Shown here in pieces: positions 34,031 through 47,151 of a stretch of DNA of 64,000 bases. Location: NCBI GenBank assembly GCA_001414485.1, contig LLEY01000001.1:806001-870000 (forward strand). Reading direction: 5' to 3'. The translations under genes were made by a program, and so were the position numbers. The notes below the pieces were generated by a model. The model did no database searches and was not told the origin of the DNA. It saw nothing but the letters and a program-made list of their open reading frames with translations. The DNA is from Calycina herbarum. Lineage: Eukaryota; Ascomycota; Leotiomycetes; Helotiales; Pezizellaceae. How positions within the stretch are numbered: position 1 is the stretch's first letter; each line of letters opens with the position of its first letter.

Positions 34031-35867
34031 ATATATCTAGTTCATCAGATTCCGATTAGATTTAGTTAATTTAATATGTTGTAGTTGATTTATTAATATT
34101 CAAAGTTTAATGCTAAGGAAAAATTGCCGACTCGGTGATAAACCACGTTATAGTTAGTAAATTAAAGATATAATATAAGCTTAGATTATTTATATTACTA
34201 AGGATAACTTCTTTCTTACCTTCTACGCTGTATTTAATATTATAATAATAGAAAGTAATATCTAAGGAGGGTTCTAAGAGGCTAGAATTCTTCTATTCGA
34301 CCTAGAAAGTGTGATTTCTATACTTAATCTTTAGCTAAAGATACTAACGCCTTTAAACTCCTCCCTAAGTTCTACTTAGCCTTAGGTTTTATAGATACTA
34401 AATAACCCTATAAAAGTCTTATTATAGACTATATTTATTAAAACTCGAATATCCTACTACTAAAGTAGCTCTCTAACCCCTATTTATAAGGCTATTAACC
34501 AGTTTATAAAGGGTATATTAAAAGTAATATACTAGGTAGTACTATTAAAAGCTAAGAACTAGAGACTTCAATAAGCAAATAAAGTACTAAGTAAGCGTCG
34601 TAGAGCTAAAAAAACACGTCTATAGTAAGGAGGATTACTTAGTTAATAGGAAGCGTAGGACCTATAAGATAATAGAGACATTAGTAAGTAGGTAATATAA
34701 GAAATAAAGAGAAGTAGTAGTTAGAAGTCGAGGGAAGAATTACGTGTATAGCGCTATAGCAACTACGGAGAGACTAGGTATAATATATACACCTATAATA
34801 TTATAGAAGAAGTATCTAAGGAAGAGATTTCTAAGTAGTTTTAATTAATTAGAGGCGTTATAGTGGAATTATTACAATTTTAATCGCGAGTATAGAAAAT
34901 TTTAGCTAGTTCGCTTATTTAGCCGGTTCGCTATATATATACGTTATATAAATAATATTAGAAATCTTAGATACTAACTAATTATAATAGCTAAGTTATT
35001 AAAGAAATTAAAAAAAATCTATGAATATAGAGGTAATTTTAAGCGAATCGTTAGTTATAGCTAGTAAGCGTTTAAAAATTTTAATATTACTTATTTATAT
35101 AGTAATAAAGTAGATTTTTTTAATTTTATTAATTTTTATTAAGAATTACAGATTTTTACTAGAGTTGCATAGACGTTTTTTGCATATATTTTTAGTAATC
35201 GACTCGGTGATATAATCGACTCGCTAATAAACTACGTTAACGTGTATATATAGCGAACCGGCTAAATAAGCGAACTAGCTAAAACCTCGCGCCTCTACTA
35301 CATCTTTATTAAATATTAAATTTCTCTATAATAAACGATGCCTTAGAAAAATAACGAAAGCTGCTTAGTCTTAGCTATCTAAGCTATATAAAAAGACCTA
35401 AATTTATATACTTAAGCTACAGCTAGAACCTATTCTATAGATTACTATAAGCTAGGTTAACGTTTACTTAGTATACCTTTATAACACGATATTCTAGCTA
35501 ATTTATAGAAAATAAACAACCTAGAGGAATTAGTACTTGTTTAATATATCCTAGACCTAGCTACTAAAGGATTTCCTCTACAGCTATCTATAGTTGAAGA
35601 TATAGTAAATCAACTTCTTAAAGTACGTAATACGCTATATATTAGGATACGTTAGACTTCTAACTTTATTAAGTACTGCTTAGAACTCTAGACACGCTTC
35701 TAGCAAAAATACAACTACTAGAGAGCTAAGTGTAAAGATCTAGAAGTTATTCGTAGCTGATTTAAGCTTATATAAAACATAATAGCGAAGTATAGAATCT
35801 ATAATATAGATGTTTATAACTTTAACGAGACCGGGTTTATAATAGGTATTATCTTAACTACGATAGT

Positions 35868-36136
35868 TATAATAGCCCGCTATTAAGTATAGGAATACTA
35901 AGGGTTACGTAGAATATAAGGATTACGTATTCGAGTATTAGAATGTCCGGTTCGGACCTCCGAGTCTATTGTTATTATCTGAACCCTTTTATATATAGAT
36001 ACTCTTACCCTTAGTATTAGAAAAGGTTAATTTAATCTTTTCCTTCGTATTTAGAGCCTAGTATCTAAGTATATTATTCTACGGAACGCACTTCTATATA
36101 CCTCTTTTATAGTATTATCTGTTTCGTACTATTATA
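35868..36136 (+). repeat. Left LTR of element E
   Basis: 269 bp, same length as the right LTR. Differences from it are mostly CA-to-TA or TG-to-TA type, with the left LTR carrying nearly all of the mutated states. Confidence 0.92.
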
Positions 36137-37133
36137 TTAAAAGATTAAATTCGTCTCGTCGGAGACAGTCTATTATAATATCTTACTAAGCGCGTTAACG
36201 TCTTATATCGAATTCGATTCGGCCTAGATTCGGATTAGTATAACGACAACCTTAAATTACTAGTTTATAGACAGCTAGTAATATTAGGGTTTGATATCTA
36301 CTAGTTAGCTAGTAAAAAGCGTATCCTCTAATACGTTAAGGAAGTAGAAGACGCTAAGGATTCCTAAGACTTTAAATAACCCTCTCTATATAGAGATTAC
36401 TATATAAGGTTTAGAAAGTCGATATTAAGTTACCTAGAAGGCTCTTAAATCTACCTCTAAACCCTCCCTTAACGACATCGAGTATGTTAAACTAAGGAGC
36501 GACCCTAGGTCCCTTCTAAGCTCCGCTAGAGAGCGTTAAGCAACCTACTAGGGAAACTAGTAGGCCCTCCTCCAAATACGTACTAAACCGCACTCGTATA
36601 TCTAAACCTAAAAAGTTAAAGAATAATAAAGGCAAGGGCCTAGCCTGAAACCTTAGAGACCTATAAGACTTTTCTAATATAGACGAGATATAGGGTATAG
36701 TATAAGGATTAGAAGAAGAACTTCGAAATAACAACTATCGGTTTAGACAGTTGGAATCTATTATAAAAGAACTCTAAGAATAAACTAGAGTTTCTTAACC
36801 TTCCCGACCCGAAACCGACTATAACTCTCCTTCTATTCTAAGTACTATACTAGACCTCTTTTGCTTAAGAAGCGAACCTGTCTCTAATGCCTTCTCTCAA
36901 CGGTAGACTAATCTATATAACCCTGAATATAGTCTAAATACTCTCTAACCTACTAAAAGCAAAATCATAGAAAAAATTAAACCTTTAGATAACGGTATAT
37001 TACCTATATACTAATAATAGAAGATATTAGTATACGATAGACTTCTAGTAAATGCCGATTATTATAATATAAGCCTAACTCGAAAAGCCCTTATCTAGGG
37101 AATAACTACTAGAATCGCTAGGAACTACCTTAA

Positions 37134-37567
37134 TGTCACGAATCACGTGCACACGTGATGAGTGAAGACCAGGCGGCGTCCTGACAGGTTAAGCACTATC
37201 GGAATACTCTTATAGCAGATAGGGATCGGTTAGGTTAGCTAAGCGATCCAGGGATTTTCTTTGGTTATAATCACGTGATGAGAGTTCGCTAGACGGGGCG
37301 ACAGGTCTAGCAGTCTAGCAGCGACGGAGCGACCAAGCTAGCAAGCTAGCACGAGGAAGGAAGCATCTATATAAGACTGGCACGTCTGCTATTAGATAGG
37401 AGCTTCGTGCTCAACTTTAGTTATCAATCTTATCATCTTGTTTGACATCTTTGATACAAGTAACGAGTTCACTTCCAAGTGAACAACCCGGCGCATTCAT
37501 ACTTCTTACTGTATACCAACCTTCGAGACTTAGTCATCTTTGTTTAGTTCAGTTGAGTTTCGTTACA
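37134..37567. mobile_element. Solo LTR J (same family as F), 434 bp, inside element E
   Basis: Begins TGTCACGAATCACGTG and ends GTTTCGTTACA, flanked by the perfect duplication CTTAA (37129-37133, 37568-37572). It matches the LTRs of F over most of its length (for example CTATATAAGACTGGCACGTCTGCTATTAGATAGGAGC-type words in all three, and AGTAACGAGTTCACTTCYAAG). It lacks the part of F LTRs around the AATGGAGTCGGACTCCATTT palindrome and keeps more CA/TG. Confidence 0.92.
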
Positions 37568-40500
37568 CTTAAGCTCTAATACTAGTCCGAGTCGATTTAT
37601 ATTACTTTCTACGATTATTAAGATATAATTAAACTTTTAGATTTATATTTCTTAATCAGATACGAGATAGAGGATATATAGAACGCTTTCCAGGCCTTGT
37701 AGATAGGTGGAAAGGATTATACTAGAGAAACGTTTACTAACTTCAGAGGTCGCTTCTTAAGTATAGCTATACTCGGAGAGATACCAGAGTTAGAACGATT
37801 CTTCTATATATAGGAGAAAATTATACTATAGCTACGAAACTCGGCCGCTGTACTTAAGAGACGTTAGAATTATAACTTTGTCGAAATAGTAGCAGATCTC
37901 CTAGCCCTAGATAAGGAACGACGTTGAAATACTAAGTTATATACAGCTAATACGACTAAGCTAGTTAGTATAAACACTTCGGTTAAAAAGACTACTTTTT
38001 AATCCTTATCTAGTTTAATACTAAAACCCTTACTACCTATACGCGGATCCTTCTCTACTGTTTAGACTACTTTAAGGATATTTAAAACCACCTCTACTAG
38101 CGAACGCTAAAAGACTCTAGACCGAGTCCTAGCCGGTACGACGTACTACTACTATAGTAAGCCTAGATACTATAAAACCAACTGCTCTTAGCTACCTAGT
38201 ATCAAAGAAATAGTCTAAGAAGCAGACAAAGATAACCTATAAGTCCTTATAAAGTACTCTGATTCTAACCCGAATTAGAGAGAAAACGAGGCAGCCTAGG
38301 TAAAGACTCCTTCCTAGGCCTATATAAATGTAATCTATCGAATCTCGACCTTTCTAGACTTATAAGAGGAAACTAATTCCTTACGAATATAATACTTAGT
38401 ATATATAGATGCGGTGTTAAAACTCGAGCCTTAATAGATATAGGAGTGAATAGATTCCTGTTCTTAAATCGACCTCTAGCTCTATAGCTATCCTAATCGT
38501 TAGGTATATAGATTTGAAAACTACCCTACTTAGTACCTATTCGTAGATACGATAGTAGTATTAAGAGTAAAGTAATATAGTTTATATAACTATATCTAAA
38601 CCTAGATCGACGTCGTATCTGAAACTGCCTCTTTATTATCCTAAACCTTAGATAATAAGACCTAATTATTAGAAATAAATAGTTGAAACATTTTAATATT
38701 CTTCTCGACCCTGCTAGGAATTAACTTATTTAGCTAGCCGAAACCCTACCGACTCCTTACTTCGGAAAGGAAATCTTACTTTCTCTAACTTCTAGCTAGA
38801 ACTAGAAGTCTTATTTAAATATATAGTCGGATATAAACCGAAGGGATCACGCCCTCTATTAAGATGAAAAGCGAAGGAATAGTAAGCTCTTAGCTGAGTT
38901 ATTACTATTATCTACGATATTAACTCCTAATATCTACTTCTCTAACTCTGCTCTGAATACTCTCCGACCTACTAGTACAGCTTAGACAGATCGGACCTTA
39001 TACTCTTTTATTAGTAAAATAAGTGCGAATGCTTTATATTTTAATATAAAGCGACCTAATACCGAGTTCTTTATAACAAGTATCTACGAATTAGATCGGA
39101 TCATCGACGAAAGATCAGCTCTGCTCTTAGATAACGCTAAGACTACGGACCTGATATAGTTCCGACTCCCTTAATATTACTCGTTATCCTAGGATATATT
39201 CTCAAAAGCAGCCTTAGATAAACTTCTCTCTTACCGCGTATACGACTATAAAATCACCTTAAACCCCTTCCTACCTCCTACTCCCCTCTATATCGACAGT
39301 TAACCGTAGAGCTATAAGCGACAAAAGAGTATCTTATAGATAATTTAAATAAAGGATTTATTATTAATAGTAATAGCCCTTTTACCTTACTAGTACTCTT
39401 CGTTAAAAAGCCTAATAGCGATAAGCTACAGTTCTATATTAATTACTAGAAACTAAATACTCTTACCTAAAACGACCCCTACTCGATCCCTCGTATTAAC
39501 GAACTTATTTCAAGACTAAGGAAAGCTAAGATCTTTACTAAGTTAGATATATAACAAGCTTTCTACTATATTTAAATAGATCCCGACTTAGAAGAGATAA
39601 CCACGTTTAGAACTAGGTATAGAATATATAAATATAAGGTCCTTCTTTTTAGACTCTATAATAGACCCGCTACCTACCAACGTTATATAAACGACGTCTT
39701 AATCGACTACCTAGATGACTTCTATATCGCTTACTTAGACGATATACTAATCTATTTAGATAATATTAAAGATTATAAGAAATAAGTAAAGATAGTTCTA
39801 AATCAGCTCTGAGAAGTAGGACTTTAAGTAGATATTAAAAAGAGCGAATTCAGTGTTACTCGAGTTAAATATCTCAGTTATATATTAACTACGAAAAGAC
39901 TCGAAGTAGACTCTAATAAAGTAGAACCTCTACGAAACTGGGTCTAACCTAGTATTATAATAGGTATAAAGTCTTATCTAGGCTTTTATAGATTCTATAG
40001 ACAATTTATTAAGAACTTCAGCAAAATCGTAAAACCTCTAACTACTATAACGCGGCCTTTAGAGCCGTTTTAGTAGATACCTAAATACGAAGAAGCCTTT
40101 AAAGAATTATAGACCTAGCTACTCTTAGTTTAAGCCTTATACTACTTCGACCTTGAATATTCTACGAAGCTAGAGATAGACTCTTCTAATAGAGTAATAG
40201 TAGGTATATTCTCTTAATAATATAGTAATCGTTAGTATCTTATAGGTTTCTATTCCTACGTCCTAGTTGGATATGAAACGAACTAGGAAATCTACGATAA
40301 GGAACTGTTTATAATTATAGAAACGTTTAGAAAATAGCAACCTAAGCTTATGTTATATTAGAACTGTATCAACGTCTTCTTAGACTATAGATCCTTAGAA
40401 TACTTTATAACGATAAAGCTACTTACTTCTAAGCAAGTACGATAGATGGAATTCCTCTCCGACTTTAATTTCTAGATCTGATTCACGTCTAGAAAGAATA

Positions 40501-40849
40501 ATTAAAAGGCGGATATACTAACTAGACAGGAGTAAGATATTAGAATATAAGATTAAGTTAAGTTAGACAGCCGCTTATATACCCTTCTTAGACCTATTAG
40601 GCTTGACCTCTGAATCAACGCCGACCTTGCTTAGACCTTTTAAGCGATATCTCTTTTTATAATTAAGTTAGATATTATCTCTAGGTCTAGATCGGATCTG
40701 ATTTAGAAGCTAAGGACGGCTAATACGTAATTATTCGAGAAGGAACGTAGAGAACTTAAGAATAGTTATACTATCTCGTCTAACAATTTACTCCTATTTA
40801 GAGGACGGCTTTATATTAAAAGGAACACTAAACTCTATACGAATCTAAT

Positions 40850-41310
40850 TATTACGAATCATATGTCAGCACGTGACGAAGTGAAGTCTAGGCGACGCCC
40901 TGATAGGACAAGCACTATTATAACCCTAGAAGGAAGAAAGGATTAGATGTGGTAGGATATACAATTCCAGGATCTTATTACAGTTATATCACGTGACTCG
41001 GTTAGGAGCAGTTAGGTGATAGAGTCTAGTTTTAAGGAGCCCTAGAAATGGAGTCGGACTCCATTTTTAGGACTCCTACTAAGGAGGACTCTAATATGAA
41101 CGAAGGTTCTATATAAGACTAGCACGTCTGCTATTAGATAGGAGCTTCGTACTCAACTTTAGTTATTAATCTTATTATATTGTTTAACATCTTTGATATA
41201 AGTAACGAGTTCACTTCTAAGTAAACAACCTAGCGTATCTGTACTTCTTACTTATATACTAATCTTCGAGACTTAGTCATCTTTGTTTAGTTCGTTTAAG
41301 TTTCGTTATA
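40850..41310 (+). repeat. Left LTR of element F
   Basis: 461 bp. Contains the perfect 20-bp palindrome-like AATGGAGTCGGACTCCATTT region near 41047-41066 and a TATATAAGACTAGCACG promoter-like segment near 41110. Confidence 0.93.
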
Positions 41311-42013
41311 CTTTAAGCACCTGCTTAGAAGTTTAGTCGCCATAGCCCTAGCAACCCCCGCCGTAGTAGCTAGCCCGAATACTAGTCGAGTCAACGTCGT
41401 AGGAATATCTGGAAGTGTGACTAGAAGAATACCTGTTAGTATACAGTTAACTAGGAACGATGACAATGTTAGTATACTAGACGTACCCGAGCCCTATAAG
41501 GTCGAAGCACTTGAGTCTATTAAAGTTAAGATACCTGATACGTATCACGGGAAGCGAAAGGAACTCGACTCGTTCCTTCTCTAGATAGACATCTACTTTA
41601 ACTTTAATTCTAATAAGTTCGAAGGTAATTATAACTTATAAACTATCTTTGCTATCTCCTATCTTAGAGGATCAGTATTAGAATAGGCTTAGCTATACTT
41701 GGAGGACTTCTTTAAGAATAAGAAAGAAGACAGAAAGATAGAATTAACTAAGGTTATGTTTAAATCTTAGAGAGGATTTAAGGCAACTATTAGGAAAGTC
41801 TTTAGAGACTTCGATACGATTTAAACAGCTATATATAAGCTTTTAGAATTATACTAGACTGGATTAGTAATAGATTACGCTAATGAATTTTAATATTATA
41901 GGACAAAGTCGGGATAGGATACTATCGCTCTTATAGAACTCTTCTATAGAGGATTAAAGATATATATCTATAAGGAAATAGCTAAACAGAATATATAATT
42001 CTTAACTATTATA

Positions 42014-43873
42014 ACGTGTTTTATCACTTGGCGAGCTATATTACTTGGCGAGCTACTTTTCTAGACCTCCTAACTACTAAACCCTATAATACTACTAAAT
42101 CAAGCTTAAAACAGTTAATTCAAATCGGAGTCTAATGAACTAGATATATCTACAGCCTTTAAGCAGGTTCTTATATTATAGCTAGGTTTGCGGCAGATAC
42201 TATAGACCTGACCAGTTATATAGCGCTGCTTCGACGAACCCTTGCTAACATCTTCGTCGCGTCTTTTTTCTTTAACTAAGCCCTTATCCTTTAAAAGCTG
42301 CTCTGCCTACGATCTAGTAAGAGGTCTAGAATCCTATAAACGAGTTCTTTTTACGCGTCGCCGCTTTGAAAGGACTTTATTTGCCTCTTTAAGCATCTTA
42401 ATTCTATTAGTTATAAGCGTTAACTTATAGTTAATCGCAACTATAGCCTTTACTAGCTAGTCGATAGCAGTAATAATCAGAGTTAGCGAGCTTCCCTAGT
42501 GCTTAGCTATCCGATCTTTAATTAGAGTAGACTAGGAAATAGCTTTAATTACATTCTTTAGCGTCTAAGAGACCTAAGGTCGGGGTAAACTAGGAGGTGT
42601 TCTATAGAGAGAAGGCGTCTATAAACGAATATCTAGCTTTAATATTACTACTTATAGGTTCTAAGGTACTAGGCTAGACCCTCGGAAGCTACCTTTAACG
42701 TTTTTTTCTATAAAAACTATAGTAAAGGCTGCTTTAAACGTAGGAAAGAACTCGTCCTTAGTAATATATATAATTTAAAGCCGGACTAGACGTGATATCT
42801 AGTTACTATATACCTGTTTTAACGAGCTAAATAAGCCGACGTTAAGAGGCTGAGTTAAGTACGAAGAATAAGGAGGTAGGCATAGTAGTATTATATCGTT
42901 TTCCTTATAGTATTCGTTGAACTCGGCGTTGACGTAGCTCTTATAACCGTCTAATATAAGCATCTGATAACGGCTAACTCGACGTGCCCGAGTTGCTTAA
43001 TTAAAGTGTTTAAGCTATTCTAAACCTATATTATTATTAGTCTAACTATTTTAAGTCGTTTTAACAACCTAATCCGCTAGTATATTACTATTCTAGTACT
43101 AAGGCATAAGGTGAAATCGACCTTAAACGTATAGAAAAGGGGGTACTATATAGCCGTCTACTACAACTGTATAAATTGCTATAGCCTATTCCCGATTACT
43201 AGGCTAAATAAGCTTTAGATTAGACTGTCGATTAGAGTATATAACAACCGTCTTTCCGCCGATTATACCTATTATAAAGCCGGTCTTATCGAAGTTATAG
43301 AAATCGAAGTCTTAGATCCTATACTTTATACGTATATTTATAACTAATCGAAACCACGTGCTTAACATGTCCGGATCTTCTAAGAGGGCTCTCTAGTAGT
43401 TGTAGGCGCGAGAAAGACGTGTAGAAAGCTCTAGTCGTTATTGAATAAAGTAAGAGGTCTAGCACTTTCTAACACGTCGCGTGCTACGCTTGTCTATTAG
43501 AAGGTCGGCTATATCTTATATATCCGCTCTCTAGGGCGAAAACCCTCTAGTATCTTAGTCGAGAATATATTAAATAATCGCCTCCTCTTCTACTAGAGTT
43601 AGATTCGGCTGCCTATACTAGGTGTCTGTCTACGAGGTACGACTAGCTATTCTATACTATAATATCGATCAAGAGATGTTGAACTGCTTTACTAGCTTAC
43701 GTTGGCTTAAACGCGGGTTCGTTTGCTTTGCTTCGATTATAAGAGTGATTCGAGCTTCAATTGTTTATATTTAAGTTATTTTAATATAAAGAATCGCGTC
43801 TTATAGTTAGATAGTTAGTAGTGGGGAAAAATGGCTCGCTAAGTAATATAGCTCGCTAAGTAATAAAACACGT
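42014..43873 (-). mobile_element. Element G1: Fot1/pogo-type transposon in gag of F, 1860 bp
   Basis: Ends ACGTGTTTTATCACTTGGCG and, reverse complemented from the right, ACGTGTTTTATTACTTAGCG; TA duplication at 42012-42013 and 43874-43875. Each end has two tandem TTACTTRGCGAGCY-type words. Transposase is on the minus strand. G1 and G2 are very similar over their full 1860 bp. Confidence 0.94.
42100..43790 (-). pseudogene. Transposase remnant of G1 (Fot1/pogo, DDE_1)
   Basis: Approximate limits. On the minus strand: an HTH start (ARITLIIEAKQTNPRLSQ) near 43730, the second DNA-binding part to about 43400, FYNFDKTGFIIGI near 43290 (first catalytic Asp region), ILDGYKSYVNAEFNEYYKE near 42900-42960, and SSYLTQPLNVGLFSSLKQVY near 42800-42860. 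Relatively few stop codons remain for this region, mainly TAG at Trp or Gln sites. Confidence 0.85.
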
Positions 43874-46800
43874 TAGGTATAATTAAGAAGGTTGTCTAGC
43901 TAGATAACCGCCTATACGAATTTAGAAAGAGTAACCCTAGGTATAGGGAAAAGAGTAAAGGGTTAGGAAAGTAGAAGCACTCTTATACTAACAAACATAG
44001 TAAGGAGGTAAACGCTATATAGAAGAAAACCTTTCTAAAGAAAGGAGGACTTTCCTAGGAGGAGCGAAATTATCGACGCGAGTAGAACTTATGTTATAAC
44101 TATAGCCTTCTAGGTTATAGAGTAAATAAGTATAGTAAGAAGAAAGACTCTAAGGGGAAGAAACAAATTAATACTACTATTTAATAATAGGTAGCTTTGA
44201 CCGATTATATTAAACTTATAGATAAGGAGCTTAAAGCACGAGGATATAGAACCTAGATTGAAAATAATAAAGGAATCAGTAGTATATAAGACACTGATAA
44301 TAATAAGGACCTACTCCTCGAGGAATATTATAATATATAATTAGTAATAGAATCTAAGCAACCTTTTTAAGTAGAATATAAATCACTACTATTAACTAGT
44401 TCTTTAGAGATATTAGATTCATCTTCTAGTTTAGAAGGAGAAATGAAAAATGAAGACCCTAAAGTTAGAGAAACTTAGGCATTCTTTAAAACCTTTAAAC
44501 AAGGAAATCGATAGATATATATCGATAACTAGAAACTAGACTTCTAGAGTCCTTATATAACATAAGGGGTTAACCCAACTATCTTAACAACGTATATAGT
44601 TATAAGTAATAACTCTAAAATAATAACTCTGGTTAGTCTAATCACTAGACGGAAAACTATTAAGGAAAAGGAACTAGAACGAAAACGTTAACCGGTTAAA
44701 AAACCCAGCTACTCTAAAGTAGGGGATATGTAGAGAATATATAATATTTTAGATAAGACTAGTATATAGATATAGCAAGTCCTAATAGGATTTGTAAGAC
44801 GAATTAAAACCTCTTTCCTTAAGACACTGCTCGAAGATGTTATACTAGAGGAATTTAAGCAATATATCGTAGTTATATTAATTAGAAATAATAGGTTAGT
44901 ATTTAGAAAATACGACTTATAATAACTGTTTAGTATATTATTCTAGGAATAAAGGGAACTCGATATAACCAGATAGGCTAAGACGGAACCAGAAGAATTA
45001 TACTATCTATTAGTAGGAGAACTATGGTTTATAGAAACAGTTTAGGAATTAATAGTATAATAGATATAATATAAACCAAGTCTGACTTTAGACTAGTCGT
45101 TATAGAAGCGATTCAAAGGAATATTACTAAAGCCTACTAGAATAGTAGAATACTATTAGATATACGAAGTAGTATTATCGGATAAAGAAGGAGTAGTATT
45201 CTTTCCTTAGTCCTAGATTTAGGCTATTAGGGAAAAGAATTTAAGAGACTATATATTTAAGGTTTACTATGTAAAACCAGAGATAAGTGTGCTAGAGGCT
45301 ACTTTAGATTATCTATATATAGAAGAACTATGGTCTATAGAAGCTATTTCGGAAACTAATTACGAATAGATCTAATATAATTGTAAATAAATACTAAAAC
45401 GATTTATAGGAGAAATCCTTAAAACTATAGGAATCGTGGAATATAGACTAGTATATAAGGTAGTATATGCTAATAAGGAAAGAGTGAGATTCTTTCTATA
45501 GTATAAGGACGAGGAAAGAAAGAATTATAACTAAGAAAATCGATCTTTCGAAGTCCGATACGTTAAAGCAAAGTTAAATGCCACTTTAGGAGAAAGATAG
45601 TTAATAGTAACTATAGAAATATAAGGGAAAAAGTTACGAGTTATAATAGACTTAGGAGTAATAGGCAACTTTATTTCTCTAATAGCTCGAGAGAAGCTAA
45701 ACGTTCTAATTAAAGGAATAAGGCTATACCGATTAGGGGTAGTCGATAGAACAGATGTTATATATTAAAACGGAATTATTAATTAGTAAACTATCCTAAT
45801 AAAAGTTAATATTAAAGGATACTATTTAGATATATAATTCGATATTATTGAAATAGGAAGTAAGGAAGTAATATTTAGTATACTATAGATTTAGGAATAT
45901 AATCTAGAAATCGATTAGAAGGCTAGAACGATAACCTTTAGTCGATGTAAATACGTAGGTTCGTATTTATAACTTTAAGGCTAGAACGAGGTTAGCGCCA
46001 CCTCTTCTAAAGCGCTAAGACACCTTGCCTAGGGTCCTCTATAGGTTAGCAAGAAAGCTAATAACGAAATACCTATGTAGTATAGAGAATTTAAGGCTTT
46101 GTTTAAAAACCTAGAAGACTTGCGAGCCTTACTAAAACATCGCTTATAGGATTATAAGATTAAATTAAAAGAGGGTTATCACCTCTTAAAGCAGAAGCTT
46201 CGGTTGTATAACTGGAAAAGCCTATAGAGAATAGAAAGTTATATAAAGGAAGGTATTAAGAAGGGATATATTAGAAGATCTAAGTTACTAATTACCTTAA
46301 ATATGCTTATTATTAAGAAGAAAGACGATCTAGACAGAAGAGTATATGTTGATTACCGAGAAGTAAATTACGCTACGGTTAAGGACGCTTATCTACTGCT
46401 ATCTAGCTAATACTTGCGAGATAAGTTAGGTAAGGTAGTACGATTTACGAAACTAGATTAACGAAACACCTATAGACTTATATAAATAAAAGTCGGAGAT
46501 GAATAGAAGATAGTATTTGCCTTATTATCAGGCCTTTATAAATATATAGTTATGCTATTTAGACTATATAACGTACTAGCTATATATTAGAGATAAAACA
46601 ATAACATTTTAGAGGATCTTCTAGGAGTAATAGTAATTTGTTACCTAGATGATATCTTAATCTTCTTAGAAAAAGAAGAAGAATACGAGGGACACGTTAG
46701 AGAAGTTTTATAACGACTTATAAAAGTAAACTCTTAGTTAAAACTCTTAAAATACGAGTTCGGAGTAACTCGGACACTTTTCCTAGGATAGGTATTTAGC

Positions 46801-47151
46801 TTAGGAAAAATAGAAATAGATCTAGTAAAGATCTAAGACATCTTAAACTGGAAATTACTAGAGAATGTGAAAGATATATAGTCCTTCCTTAGATTTATAA
46901 ACTTTTACTGTCTGTTTATACGAGACTATATAAAGATTGCTAAACTAATGTTAGTACTGGTTAAGAAAGCTGTTAGGTTTATATAGAATAAATAGGTAGA
47001 AAATGCTTTTTAGAAAATCAAAGCAAAGTTTATAGAAAAACCTATTCTATACGATTTTGATATAGATAAACCTAGTATAATTGAAACAGACGTCTTAGAC
47101 ATAGTAGTAGGTACGGTTTATCTATAGCTAAATAATAAGAGAAAACTTATA

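Larger units (their letters stand above)
31995..34148 (+). mobile_element. Element A: Fot1/pogo-type transposon inside C, carrying solo LTR H
   Basis: Left end ACGTGGTTTATCACCGAGTC and right end (reverse complement) ACGTGGTTTATCACCGAGTC are identical inverted repeats flanked by TA. Three subterminal copies of ATATCACC-RAGTCGG-like words (CCGAGTCGG, CCAAGTCGG, CCAGGTCGG) follow the left end. Subtracting solo LTR H and its duplication leaves exactly 1860 bp. It interrupts C at a TA that is intact in sister element D near 54008. Confidence 0.93.
31065..34880 (+). pseudogene. Transposase remnant of element C (Fot1/pogo, DDE_1)
   Basis: Approximate limits. The frame, read through many TAG stops and split by element A, shows a psq/CENP-B-type DNA-binding N-terminus, the first catalytic Asp region FNETRFIIG (Glu/Asp position degraded), a LALDSYESY block near 31890, and after the A insertion a QLLDVSYFSLLK block near 53950-like sequence in its sister D and near 31960/34150 here. 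The start codon reads ATA (31065 region) where sister D keeps ATG. Stops are nearly all TAG, as expected from CAG-to-TAG and TGG-to-TAG changes. Confidence 0.75.
30973..34944 (+). mobile_element. Element C: Fot1/pogo-type DNA transposon inside B, carrying A
   Basis: Ends: ACGTGTATATATAGCGAACC on the left and ACGTATATATATAGCGAACC (reverse complement) on the right, flanked by TA on both sides. The subterminal word AGCGAACCGGCTAAA occurs twice near the left end. Removing A and its TA leaves 1816 bp; compared with D it lacks a 44-bp segment near 31910, and adding this gives 1860 bp, the size of the related elements. Sequence is very poor in CA and TG. Confidence 0.88.
30832..35237. mobile_element. 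Element B: non-autonomous Fot1/pogo-type MITE, carrying C inside
   Basis: Begins ACGTGGTTTATCAGCGAGTC after TA (30830-30831), and the reverse complement of its right end reads ACGTAGTTTATTAGCGAGTC before TA (35238-35239). The inverted repeats stay alignable for well over 100 bp (including AAAATCTGTAATTCTTAATA in both arms). Without the insert C (30973-34944), B is about 430 bp with no coding region. It directly abuts element D, the two sharing the TA at 35238-35239. Confidence 0.8.

Noticed and set aside
42242..42430. Plus-strand open frame in G1
   Set aside because: Antisense of the G1 transposase C-terminus.
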